Below, in pieces: positions 15,502 to 24,136 of a stretch of 40,883 nucleotides of DNA. A program made the translations under genes and the position numbers. The DNA is from JBCDBH01 sp039184055 (GTDB lineage: Bacteria > Acidobacteriota > Thermoanaerobaculia > Multivoradales > J023): NCBI GenBank assembly GCA_039184055.1, contig JBCDBH010000005.1, forward strand, positions 1 to 40,883, read 5' to 3'. The first letter of the stretch is position 1. Each line of letters starts with the position of its first letter. A model generated the notes under the pieces. It was not told the origin of the DNA. It did no database searches and was given only the letters and a program-made list of their open reading frames with translations.

Positions 15502-17916
15502 ATGTCCCGCAGCTTTCGTATCTTGTTCCTACTCATGGTTCTTGTCGCCGCGCCCGCGCTCGCTGATACCGGTGAGATCGACGGTCGCGTGTTCAGTCCA
15601 GGTGGCGATCCCGTCGCTGATGCCGTGGTCTCGGTTGTCGATGCACGGCGCGTAACCACCACGGACGCCGACGGTGCTTTTCGTCTCGACAACGTTCCGG
15701 CCGGTCGCCAATTCGTCGAGGTTCTGAGCGAGCGTTCCGGTACCGGTCTCGCCGAAGTCCAGGTGGCCGCCGGTGACACGACCACGGTCGAGATCACCGT
15801 TCGACTCTCCGCCCAGGTCGACTCGATCGTCGTGTCGACCGGTGTGCCCCGTTCCGAGGCCGAGCTGGCCCAGCCCGTCGATGTCCTTCAGAGCGAAGCA
15901 CTTCGCTTGCGTCTCCAACCCACCTTGGGTGAAACGCTGAGCCAAGAGCCCGGTGTCAATTCGACCTACTTTGGCCCCGGTTCCAGCCGCCCGATCATCC
16001 GTGGTCTCGGTGGTGACCGGATCCGGGTGCTCGAAGACGGTATCGGCGGTCTCGACGTCTCAGACACCAGCCCCGACCATGCCGTTGCCCTCGACCCCTT
16101 TTCCATCGAACGTGTCGAGATCCTGCGTGGCCCATCGACCTTGCTCTATGGCTCGAGCGCCATCGGCGGCGTGGTCAACGTCATCGACGATCGTATTCCG
16201 GTGCGTCCCTACGGCACCGAGATCGGTGGCACCATCGAGCTGCGTGGCAGCACCGTCGCCGAAGAAGCGGCCGGCTTTGTCGAGCTCTACGGTGGCAGCG
16301 ACCGCTGGGCGTGGAACGTCAGCGCCATGACGCGTGATACCGGTGATTACGACATTCCCGGCCGTGGCGCGCTCGAAGACGACGAGCACGGCGAGCACGA
16401 CGACGATCATGACGAGCATGGTGAAGAAGAGGAAGAGAACCCAGAGGGTTTCCTTCCCAACAGTGCCCTCGAGGACACCGCCGGTAGCGCTGGCTTTTCG
16501 TATTTCTTCGACGACGGCTTTCTCGGTGTGTCGGTGCGTGGCTTCGACACCCAATACGGCATTCCCGGTGGTCACGAGCACGGCGAAGAGCACGGCGAGC
16601 ACGACGACGAGCACGATGACGAGCACGACGACGACGAGCACGATGACGACGAGCACGACGACGACGAGCACGATGACGATGATCACGACGAGGACCATGA
16701 CGAAGACGAGCACGACGAGCACGGCGACGAGCACGACGAGCACGGTGAAGAAGACATCCGTATCGACATGGAACAGCGGCGGGTCGACCTCCGTGGCGCG
16801 CTCGATCGTGAATTCGGTCCGTTCCGTGGCGCCAAGCTCCGTTTCGGCTGGGCCGACTACGAGCACACCGAGCTCGAGGGTGCCGAGGTGGGAACCCAAT
16901 TCTTCAACGAGGGCTTCGAAGGTCGCTTCGAATTCCTCCAGAAGCAATTCGGCGATCTGAATGGCTCGGTGGGTGTGCAATTCGGTCAGCGTGAGCTCGA
17001 GGCGATCGGTGCCGAGGCGTTCGTGCCACCCAGTGAGACCAACAGCTTCGCGATCTTCACCTTCCAGGAAATCGATCGTGGCAACGTGCGCTGGCAATTC
17101 GGTGCCCGCTTCGAATCCCAGGAAACCTCCGCCGTGGGCGCGCCCGATCGTGACTTCGATGGCATTTCGCTGTCCGCTGGCGCGGTTTTCGAGATCGCTG
17201 ATCCGTGGTTGTTGGGTGTGTCGGTGGCGCGTTCCACCAAGCTGCCGAACGCGGTGGAGCTCTACGCCAACGGTCCGCACATCGCGACGCAGGCCTTCGA
17301 AATCGGTGACCCGAACCTCGAAGAAGAAACCAGTCTCGGTATCGACGTGTCGCTGCGACGCACGGAGGGCCCGGTGACCGGTGAGCTGACCTTCTTCTAC
17401 AACCAATTCGACGATTACATCTTCGAATCCTTCACGGGTGAAGAAGAGGATGGTCTCGAGGTGGTTCGATTCGCCCAAGAAGACGCTGACTTCTGGGGTG
17501 CCGAAGGTAAGTTGCGCGCCGAGCTCTGGGAGCAGGGCAACAGCCATATCGATCTCCAGCTGACCGGTGACTTCGTTCGCGCCGAGCTCGACAGTGGTGG
17601 CAACGTGCCACGTATTCCGCCGCTCCGGTTTGGCAGCAGCCTTCACTACCACGACGAACGGATCCACGGTATGGTGGAGCTTCGTTGGGTCGACGAGCAG
17701 GACGAGGTGGCCACGAACGAGACACCGACCGATGGCTACACCTTGCTCGGAGCTAGCTTCTCCTACCGGTTCTTCTTCGGTCCCCGTGTTCTCGATCTCC
17801 TACTCCGTGGAACCAACCTGACCGACGAAGAAGCGCGGGTGCACACCTCGTTCCTCAAGAACGACATCACCCTGCCGGGACGCGACTTCACCCTCTCGGT
17901 GCGTTACACCTTCTGA
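15502..17916 (+). CDS. TonB-dependent receptor with long His/Asp/Glu loop (zinc-type)
   Basis: An 804-residue outer-membrane receptor that would import a metal or metal chelate using TonB energy. Residues 1-21 are a signal peptide (MSRSFRILFLLMVLVAAPAL), about 25-105 a carboxypeptidase-regulatory-like beta domain, about 120-235 the plug (VDVLQSEALRLRLQPTLGET, RPIIRGLGGDRIRVLEDGIG, VEILRGPSTLLYGSSAIGG), and the rest the barrel ending in the terminal aromatic SVRYTF. Two acidic-His segments fall in barrel loops: about 291-316 and about 358-418, the latter almost only D, E and H. Neisseria ZnuD has comparable metal-binding loops. An in-frame GTG at 15469 exists, but the signal peptide favours ATG 15502. 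It begins the run of genes ending in the SPFH proteins. Confidence 0.92.
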   Translation: MSRSFRILFLLMVLVAAPALADTGEIDGRVFSPGGDPVADAVVSVVDARRVTTTDADGAFRLDNVPAGRQFVEVLSERSGTGLAEVQVAAGDTTTVEITVRLSAQVDSIVVSTGVPRSEAELAQPVDVLQSEALRLRLQPTLGETLSQEPGVNSTYFGPGSSRPIIRGLGGDRIRVLEDGIGGLDVSDTSPDHAVALDPFSIERVEILRGPSTLLYGSSAIGGVVNVIDDRIPVRPYGTEIGGTIELRGSTVAEEAAGFVELYGGSDRWAWNVSAMTRDTGDYDIPGRGALEDDEHGEHDDDHDEHGEEEEENPEGFLPNSALEDTAGSAGFSYFFDDGFLGVSVRGFDTQYGIPGGHEHGEEHGEHDDEHDDEHDDDEHDDDEHDDDEHDDDDHDEDHDEDEHDEHGDEHDEHGEEDIRIDMEQRRVDLRGALDREFGPFRGAKLRFGWADYEHTELEGAEVGTQFFNEGFEGRFEFLQKQFGDLNGSVGVQFGQRELEAIGAEAFVPPSETNSFAIFTFQEIDRGNVRWQFGARFESQETSAVGAPDRDFDGISLSAGAVFEIADPWLLGVSVARSTKLPNAVELYANGPHIATQAFEIGDPNLEEETSLGIDVSLRRTEGPVTGELTFFYNQFDDYIFESFTGEEEDGLEVVRFAQEDADFWGAEGKLRAELWEQGNSHIDLQLTGDFVRAELDSGGNVPRIPPLRFGSSLHYHDERIHGMVELRWVDEQDEVATNETPTDGYTLLGASFSYRFFFGPRVLDLLLRGTNLTDEEARVHTSFLKNDITLPGRDFTLSVRYTF
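16571..16753 (+). repeat. Low-complexity GAC/GAG/CAC coding repeat
   Basis: About 180 bp built from GACGACGAGCAC and GATGACGAGCAC units encodes the DDEH/DDDEH repeat of the receptor's extracellular loop. Near-identical tandem units make this stretch prone to length change, in multiples of three. Confidence 0.85.
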
Positions 17917-17938
17917 CCATGGAGACCCGCTCACGCCG

Positions 17939-20221
17939 ATGATCGACTTGCTTTGGGCCATCGCCGTCGAGACCGTTCGCACGTTCTTGTTGGCGGCGCC
18001 CTATGTGTTGCTCGGTCTCGGCATCGCGGGCTTCATTCATGTCCTGATGCCCGGTCGGCTCATCCAGCGTTGGATGGGCCAGCCGGGTATGTCCGGGGTG
18101 ATTCGCGCCGCCTTGATCGGTGTACCGCTACCGCTCTGTAGCTGTGGCGTGGTGCCCGTGACCGTCGAGATGCGACGCAAGGGTGCGAGTCAGCCAGCGA
18201 GTGTTTCGTTTCTCACCACGACCCCCGAATCGGGGGTCGACTCGATTCTCCTCACCTGGGGTCTGATGGGCCCGGTCATGGCGATCGCGCGACCGATCTC
18301 GGCGGTGATCACCGCTATCGTCGGCGGTATCGGCTCGATCGCCTATCTCGACGACAACGAGACGCCGGACGACAAGGCGCAAGCCTCGGCCGCGTGCCAT
18401 CACGACCATGGCCATGACCACGATCACGGCCATCATCACCACGGCCACGATCACCATCACCATCATCACCACCACGGTCATGATCATCACGACCATGATC
18501 ACGGCGTGGGAGAGTCGGCGGCCAAGGATGCCTGGCGCGCGCTCGTCGCCTGGGTGCGGATGCCCGAGAAGGGCGAAGACGACCCGATCGACGAAGCGCC
18601 CAAGCTCGGTGACGTACTCGTCAAGCCGGCGTTTCGCTATGGCTTTGCCGAGCTGCTCGACGATCTGGGCTTCTGGCTGGTCATCGGTATCGTCACCGCC
18701 GGTGTCTTGACGGCGTTGGTGCCGGACAATCTGGCCGAGTACGGTCTCGGCGCCGGCATCTGGCCGATGCTCCTGATGCTGGTCGCGGGCGTGCCGGTCT
18801 ATATGTGCGCCTCGGCCTCGACGCCGGTCGCCGCCGCGCTCATGGCCAAAGGTCTGAGCCCGGGCGCGGCGCTCGTTTTTCTGCTTTCCGGTCCGGCCAC
18901 CAACGCCGCGACCATCGTCTTGTTGCTGCGGATCTTCGGTCGTCGCTTCGTCCAGGTCTACCTGGCCAGCGTGGTGATCGGCTCGCTGATCTGTGGCTTG
19001 TTGCTCGAAGCCCTGGTGCTCGGTGTGGGCTGGGATCTCGTCATGCCCTCGACATCGGACCACAACATGTTCGGTCCGATCACCTGGGGGAGCGCCATCA
19101 TCCTGGCCGGTCTGCTGGTCTGGCGATTCAGCAAAGGCGCTTGGGGTCAGGGCATGGCCGAGCTCCGTGCCGGTTTCGCCGAGACGCCATGGCCGAAGAT
19201 CCCGACACGTCGGCTGGTGACGGTGCTGGCAGTGCTCGTGGTGATCGGCTGGCTACTGAGTGGCTTTACCGTCGTGCCCGCGGGAAGCTCGGGCTACGCG
19301 TTCAACTTCGATCGGCTGGTGGAAGCCGATCTCGAACCCGGTCTGCATTGGAGCTTGCCGGCGCCTTTCGGTCGGATCGAGACGCGACAGAGTGGCTACT
19401 CGCGGCGTACCGATATCGGCTTCGACACCGATCTCGACAGCTTCGCCAATCGTCGCGAGCTCAGCCGATTCGCCGATCCCGACGCCTGGCACAGCACCGT
19501 GGCGGCGATGAATACCGACATCGAACAGGCCACCTTTCTCACCGCCGACGAGCGTTTGGTGGAGGTGAACTTCACCGTCCACTACGGCTTGTCCGACGCC
19601 AAGGCCTTCTTCTACGAGCTCGATCACAGTGTCGACGTGGTGGCGCTTTACGCCGAGTCGGTGGCGCGTCGTTTTCTCGCCGGTGAAGCGCTCGAAGACC
19701 TGCTCACCACCCGTCGCGCCGAAATCGAAGAAGCCATCCACCAGGCGCTGCAAGCGCGGCTCGACGCCATGTCGGTCGGGATCGCCGTGACCTCGATCCA
19801 CGTCGTGGATATCCATCCTCCGGGTGAAGCGGTCTTCGCCTTTCGCGATGTGTCGAGCGCCCGCGAGGAGAAGGAAACGCGCATTCACCTTGCCCACGAG
19901 CGAAAGAACGAATCGGTGCCACGCGCCCGGGGTGAACGAGCCAGTCGGGTCGCCGAAGCCAACGCCACCGCGGTGCGTGAGCGAGAGCGCGCCACCGGCG
20001 AGGCCGACTCCTTTGTCGCCCGCGCCGATGCCTGGGCCAGCGCGCCGAGCATCCTGCGGCATCTGTTGTGGATCGAGACCGCCGAGCGGGTGCTCGCCGA
20101 TCGGCCGTTGGTGATCGTGCCGCCGGGCTCCTCACCTCAGGGTGTGACGCTGTGGCGACAGGCGCCACGTCAGCCCCCACCGCCCGCGGTCATGCCCCAT
20201 TTTCCGATGGACGATCCCTAA
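17939..20221 (+). CDS. Cu/Zn-type permease (SO_0444/COG0701) fused to an HflK-like SPFH domain
   Basis: A 760-residue fusion. Residues 1-400 are a COG0701-type permease with about eight membrane segments: conserved PLCSCGVVPV with Cys67 and Cys69, PASVSFLTTTPESGVDSIL, then after the loop MCASASTPVAAALMAKGLSP and FLLSGPATNAATI. The cytoplasmic loop at 152-188 is almost only His, Asp and Gly. After a further membrane segment (about 425-445) comes an SPFH/band-7 domain (about 446-635; GLHWSLPAPFGRIETRQSGY) with a charged coiled coil (about 640-695), as in HflK. COG0701 members of the SO_0444 type are Cu/Zn efflux proteins of about 350-400 residues, so the C-terminal 350 residues are extra. It starts 22 bp after the TonB gene. 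The open frame is continuous, with no sign of a sequencing join. Confidence 0.88.
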   Translation: MIDLLWAIAVETVRTFLLAAPYVLLGLGIAGFIHVLMPGRLIQRWMGQPGMSGVIRAALIGVPLPLCSCGVVPVTVEMRRKGASQPASVSFLTTTPESGVDSILLTWGLMGPVMAIARPISAVITAIVGGIGSIAYLDDNETPDDKAQASAACHHDHGHDHDHGHHHHGHDHHHHHHHHGHDHHDHDHGVGESAAKDAWRALVAWVRMPEKGEDDPIDEAPKLGDVLVKPAFRYGFAELLDDLGFWLVIGIVTAGVLTALVPDNLAEYGLGAGIWPMLLMLVAGVPVYMCASASTPVAAALMAKGLSPGAALVFLLSGPATNAATIVLLLRIFGRRFVQVYLASVVIGSLICGLLLEALVLGVGWDLVMPSTSDHNMFGPITWGSAIILAGLLVWRFSKGAWGQGMAELRAGFAETPWPKIPTRRLVTVLAVLVVIGWLLSGFTVVPAGSSGYAFNFDRLVEADLEPGLHWSLPAPFGRIETRQSGYSRRTDIGFDTDLDSFANRRELSRFADPDAWHSTVAAMNTDIEQATFLTADERLVEVNFTVHYGLSDAKAFFYELDHSVDVVALYAESVARRFLAGEALEDLLTTRRAEIEEAIHQALQARLDAMSVGIAVTSIHVVDIHPPGEAVFAFRDVSSAREEKETRIHLAHERKNESVPRARGERASRVAEANATAVRERERATGEADSFVARADAWASAPSILRHLLWIETAERVLADRPLVIVPPGSSPQGVTLWRQAPRQPPPPAVMPHFPMDDP

Positions 20222-20236
20222 GAGGGTTTGGATCGA

Positions 20237-21160
20237 ATGAAATCCGCCATCAAGATTCTGCTCGTCACCTTCGCCGTCTTGACGTTCGTGTGGCTTTCGT
20301 CGAGCATCTTCACCATCGCCGAAACCGAGACCGGGATCGTCACCCGTTTTGGCCGGCCGCTCGGTGATACCGGGCTCGAGCCGGGACTGCACGTCAAGGC
20401 GCCGTGGCCGATCGATAGCGTCGTGCGGATCGACTCGCGGCTGTTGGTCTTCGACAACGAACCCGCCGAAATGCTCACTCTCGACAAGAAGAACGTCCTG
20501 GTCGACAGCTTCGTCACCTGGAGAGTGGCCGATCCGATCCGCTTCGCGCAAACCGTGCGCACCCGTCTCGAAGCCGAAGCTCGCTTGCTCGACCTGGTGG
20601 CCTCCGAGCTCGGCGCGGCGGTCGGTGCGGTGCCGATGATCGTCGAAGACGGCAACGCCACCGAGGCTTTTCTCGCCATCGGTGGTGAGGGCATGGCCAC
20701 CGGCACGGTGGTGCTCGATCAGGTCGCGACCCAAGCCGAGGCCGAGGTCGCGGCGTTGGCTCGGGAGAGCTTTGGCATCGAGGTCGTCGATCTGGCGATC
20801 AACGGCTTCAACCTGCCGCGACAAAACCGCCGCAGCGTGATCGAGCGTATGCAGGCCGAGCGTTCGCGGATCGCCACCTTCTACCGGAGTGAAGGCGAGC
20901 AGGAGGCGCTCGAGATCGAAGCCGACGCCGCCGCCGAACGCGCTCGGATCCTCGCTGAAGCCGAGGCCGAGGCCGAACGGGTGCGTGGTGCCGGTGAAGC
21001 CGAAGCGCTCGCCTTGCTCGCCGACGCCTACAACCGCGATCCCGAGTTCTACCGCTTTCTCCGTAGCCTCGAGAGTTGGGAGACCATCATCGACGGCGAC
21101 ACCACCATCTTCCTCGAGAGCGACTCGCCGCTGCTCGAAGAGCTGGATGGCGATGGCTGA
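20237..21160 (+). CDS. HflC-like SPFH protein
   Basis: A 307-residue inner-membrane SPFH protein: an N-terminal anchor (about 6-25, ILLVTFAVLTFVWLSSSIF), the band-7 domain (about 26-200, ETGIVTRFGRPLGDTGLEPG, PWPIDSVVRIDSR), a glutamate/alanine-rich coiled coil (about 200-255) and the HflC-type tail DPEFYRFLRSLESWETII. In well-studied bacteria HflC pairs with HflK in a large cage around the FtsH protease. The ATG at 20237 has AGAGGG ten bases upstream; a TTG at 20228 would be too close to it. It begins 15 bp after the permease-HflK fusion and overlaps the third SPFH gene, so an unusual HflK-HflC assembly with two HflK-like partners is likely. Confidence 0.88.
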   Translation: MKSAIKILLVTFAVLTFVWLSSSIFTIAETETGIVTRFGRPLGDTGLEPGLHVKAPWPIDSVVRIDSRLLVFDNEPAEMLTLDKKNVLVDSFVTWRVADPIRFAQTVRTRLEAEARLLDLVASELGAAVGAVPMIVEDGNATEAFLAIGGEGMATGTVVLDQVATQAEAEVAALARESFGIEVVDLAINGFNLPRQNRRSVIERMQAERSRIATFYRSEGEQEALEIEADAAAERARILAEAEAEAERVRGAGEAEALALLADAYNRDPEFYRFLRSLESWETIIDGDTTIFLESDSPLLEELDGDG

Positions 21161-22325
21161 GGCACCCGGACCCGAGCACGGTCACGATCACCACGATCAT
21201 GATCACGACCATCACGGTCACGATCACCACGGTCACGATCGCCATGATCACGATCATCCAGGCGTCGACCCAGGCGACAGCCCGGGCATCGCCACGCAGC
21301 CGATCGTCGCGGCGGCGTCGTCGACCGAAGCGGGTCCGGTGGACGAACGCCCACCGCTTTCCGTGCGTTGGATTCACGCTGCCCGTGACGCGCTTCATGA
21401 ACGTTGGGGCGTGGCCCTGGCGATTCTCGTCGTGGCGCTGATCGGCGGCGTGCTGGCGCAGGGGATCTACACCGTCGACAACGGTGAAACCGCCGCCCTG
21501 CTGCGCTTCGGTCGCGTGATCGACGACGCCGTCGGTCCGGGTCTCCATCTCCGCATTCCGGGTGTCGATACGGTGGTCAAGGCGCGTACCGGCGAAGTCT
21601 TCCGTCTTTCGGTCGAAGGTGATTTCGCCACCGAAGTGCAGCTGCTCACCGGCGACGAAAACCTCATCGAGACCACCTTGGTGGTGCAATATCGCATCAG
21701 CGATCTCGGCGCCTATCTCTTCGCCACCGCGCGTCCCGAGCTCTTGGTGAGTCAGGCGGTACGCGCCGGTTTGGTCGAAGCGTTCGCCGGCACTCCCGTC
21801 GACGAGCTTCTGACCTCGGCCAAAGCCCAGGTGCAAAACGACGTCCGCAACCAGGCGCAGCGTCATCTCGATCGTTACGGCGCCGGTCTCACCATCGTCT
21901 CGGTCAATCTACAGACCGTCAACCCGCCTCGGGAAGCCGCCAGCGCGTTTCGCATGGTGAGTGACGCTCGCGCCGAAGCGGCGCGCAAAGTCAGCGAAGC
22001 CGAAGCGGCACGGGGACGCAGTCTGCGTCTCGCCGAGGGTGAAGCCGGCAAGATGCTCTCCGAGGCCCGAGCCACCGCCGACGGTCGACGTACCGCCGCG
22101 GCGGGTGCCGCCGAGCGTTTCAACGCGCTTCTGGCGCAGAAGCGGCGTTCCCCTGGGCAAACGCGGATCCAGCTCTACAACGCCACCATCCGTCGAGTGT
22201 TGCCCGCCGCGCAGCTGATCCTGCTGCCACCGGGTGAGACTCGGATCGATGTCGAGGTCTTGCCTCCCGGGGCCGACGTCCCGGCGCCGGTGCGTTATTC
22301 CGCGCCGGGTGGCGACGGCTCCTGA
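21147..22325 (+). CDS. HflK-like SPFH protein with His-rich N-terminal tail
   Basis: A 392-residue protein. Residues 11-37 are nearly pure His/Asp (EHGHDHHDHDHDHHGHDHHG and onward), followed by a linker, a single membrane segment (about 88-107, WGVALAILVVALIGGVLAQG) and an SPFH domain (about 108-285; GETAALLRFGRVIDDAVGPG, TLVVQYRISDLGAYLF) with a coiled-coil tail (REAASAFRMVSDARAEAARK). The order matches HflK, whose N-terminus is cytoplasmic, so the His tail would face the cytoplasm and could bind metal (inference). The first in-frame ATGs, 21147 and 21153, both lie inside the end of the HflC-like gene, giving an 8-14 bp overlap and translational coupling. It is the third SPFH domain in the locus. 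Confidence 0.88.
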   Translation: MAMAEAPGPEHGHDHHDHDHDHHGHDHHGHDRHDHDHPGVDPGDSPGIATQPIVAAASSTEAGPVDERPPLSVRWIHAARDALHERWGVALAILVVALIGGVLAQGIYTVDNGETAALLRFGRVIDDAVGPGLHLRIPGVDTVVKARTGEVFRLSVEGDFATEVQLLTGDENLIETTLVVQYRISDLGAYLFATARPELLVSQAVRAGLVEAFAGTPVDELLTSAKAQVQNDVRNQAQRHLDRYGAGLTIVSVNLQTVNPPREAASAFRMVSDARAEAARKVSEAEAARGRSLRLAEGEAGKMLSEARATADGRRTAAAGAAERFNALLAQKRRSPGQTRIQLYNATIRRVLPAAQLILLPPGETRIDVEVLPPGADVPAPVRYSAPGGDGS

Positions 22326-22333
22326 GGCCGGTC

Positions 22334-24127
22334 GTGGCCCGCAAGAAGCGACGGCGGTCCAAGCGCCGGCCACCTAGACCGAGCGCGCCCCAGCCTCAAC
22401 CACTCGAAGAGATCGAGCCGTCTTCCGCCAGCGCGGATCCGGCCCCCGCACCAGCCCCTGGGTCGTCGAAAAGGTGGCTGATCTGGATCGCCATCGGGGT
22501 GGCGTGTGTCGTCGCCGCGCTCGCGATCACCTGGCCGCTCGCCCAACAGCTCGATGAAGGCATTCCGCTCGGCACCGAGCCGGTCGTCACCGTGCCGATC
22601 TTCAACCTTTGGAGTCTGGCGTGGAATGTCGATCGGCTGCCGCATCTCTACGACGGCTATTGGCATGCGCCGATCTTTCATCCCACGACGCATGCGTTCG
22701 CGCTTTCCGAGCCACAGCCGCTCACCGGCCTGCTCGCTTCGCTGCTCACGGCCATCGGTCTCTCGATCCTCGCCGCCTACAACGTCATCCTGATCGTTGC
22801 CTTGGCGCTCAATGCTCTGCTCGCCATCGTCGTGGCACGGAGCGCCGGTACGGGCTGGTTTGCCGCCCTGGTGGGGGGTGGCATCATCCTGCTTTTGCCC
22901 TTTGTCCACCAGGAGCTGGGTGTGCTCCAGCTCGTTTCCTTGGCTGGGGTGCTGTGGCTGACCCGCGCCATCATCGTTTTCGCGCGTGAACCGGGTTGGC
23001 AAACGGGTCTCGAATTGAGCGTCGCCATGCTCGTGGCCTACGCGATCAGCGCGCAAACCGCGATCTTCGCGGTGTTGGTGCTCGCCCCGGTTGCCCTGTG
23101 GTTGTGGCGTAAGCAACTCAGTCGTCGTCACACCTACGCTTGGCTCGGCGCGGCCGTCGTAGTCTTCATCGTGGTCGCGGCACCGATCCTGCTCGCCCAG
23201 AGCGCCGCGAGTGAGGATTTCGTGCGTTCGATCGAAACGGTGCGCAAACAAAGCGCGCAGCCGTCGCACTATCTGAGTAGCGCCTGGCCGCAGACCATCC
23301 CATTCCTGGGTGTCGAGACCGCCGAGCGTCCGTCGACCCGTGCTTTCTGGCCTGGCACGCTCAAGGTACTGCTGGCGTTGATCGTCGGCTTGGGATTCGG
23401 GCTGCGCAACCGTCGCTTTCGACCGGCGGCGATCGCCCTCGGCATCGCGCTGATCGGCTCGTGGCTGCTCTCACTCGGAGCGAACGCCAGCCTCGGCGGC
23501 ATCTCACCCGCGAGCGTGCTCCGCACCCTCCCAGGGCTCGAGCAATTGCGGAGCTACTTCCGCTTCGCCCTCTTCGTCCAGCTGGCCGTGGCGGGATGCG
23601 TGGTGCTGGCGGTCGAGATGAGCATGCGAGCCTGGCGAATCGAGAGCCGTCGGCTGTGGGCTGGCGTGCTCGTCCTCGCGCTGCTCGCCGTCTTCGAGCT
23701 CCGGCCGACGATGGGCACCATCCAGCCCCTGCCCCCGCTCGATCTCGATCTACCCTGGTTGACCTATATCGAGACCTCGACCGACGCAGACGCCGTGCTC
23801 GCCTTCGTGCCCTTTCCTCCAGGTCGCACGGCGCGTGACTACGTCGGCACGGCGCAATGGATGTATTGGCAGATGCGTCATTGGCGACCGATGGTCAACG
23901 GCTACTCGGGCTTCTTTCCCTCCGACTTTCGCGCTCTCAAGAAGCGCATGGAGTCGTTTCCTTCGTCTGATTCACTCGACGCGCTTGCCGAAGCCGGGGT
24001 GACGCATATCATCGTCCATCGTGCCTTTGTTTCACCCGATCGTATGTCCGAGCTCACCGGTCGTCTCGACAACGTCTTCGCCGACGACCCGCACGCGCTC
24101 GATATCTACACTCTGCAAAGCGAGTAG
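22334..24127 (+). CDS. Polytopic membrane protein, GT-C-like, unknown function
   Basis: A 597-residue protein. A basic, proline-rich cytoplasmic head (1-45, MARKKRRRSKRRPP...) is followed by about ten to eleven membrane segments (about 48-460) and a soluble C-terminal part (about 465-597). Segments such as FNLWSLAWNVDRLPHLYDGY, WHAPIFHPTTHAFALSEPQP and PGLEQLRSYFRFALFV recur in large bacterial membrane proteins of GT-C or YfhO-like shape that often build cell-surface glycans, but I do not recognise a catalytic signature, so no function is given. The start codon is GTG, 8 bp after the HflK-like gene, and glgX starts 9 bp downstream, so it is probably cotranscribed with both. Confidence 0.75.
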   Translation: MARKKRRRSKRRPPRPSAPQPQPLEEIEPSSASADPAPAPAPGSSKRWLIWIAIGVACVVAALAITWPLAQQLDEGIPLGTEPVVTVPIFNLWSLAWNVDRLPHLYDGYWHAPIFHPTTHAFALSEPQPLTGLLASLLTAIGLSILAAYNVILIVALALNALLAIVVARSAGTGWFAALVGGGIILLLPFVHQELGVLQLVSLAGVLWLTRAIIVFAREPGWQTGLELSVAMLVAYAISAQTAIFAVLVLAPVALWLWRKQLSRRHTYAWLGAAVVVFIVVAAPILLAQSAASEDFVRSIETVRKQSAQPSHYLSSAWPQTIPFLGVETAERPSTRAFWPGTLKVLLALIVGLGFGLRNRRFRPAAIALGIALIGSWLLSLGANASLGGISPASVLRTLPGLEQLRSYFRFALFVQLAVAGCVVLAVEMSMRAWRIESRRLWAGVLVLALLAVFELRPTMGTIQPLPPLDLDLPWLTYIETSTDADAVLAFVPFPPGRTARDYVGTAQWMYWQMRHWRPMVNGYSGFFPSDFRALKKRMESFPSSDSLDALAEAGVTHIIVHRAFVSPDRMSELTGRLDNVFADDPHALDIYTLQSE

Positions 24128-24136
24128 CCGGTCGCG

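Noticed and set aside
16571..16753. Regular repeats that might be taken for a CRISPR array
   Set aside because: Units are contiguous 12-bp in-frame codon repeats without spacers, inside a receptor gene.
16060..17667. Long minus-strand open frame (535 codons) opposite the TonB receptor, with long Val runs
   Set aside because: It is the antisense image of the D/E/H-rich receptor codons; composition is absurd for a protein, no ribosome site, and the plus-strand gene is complete.
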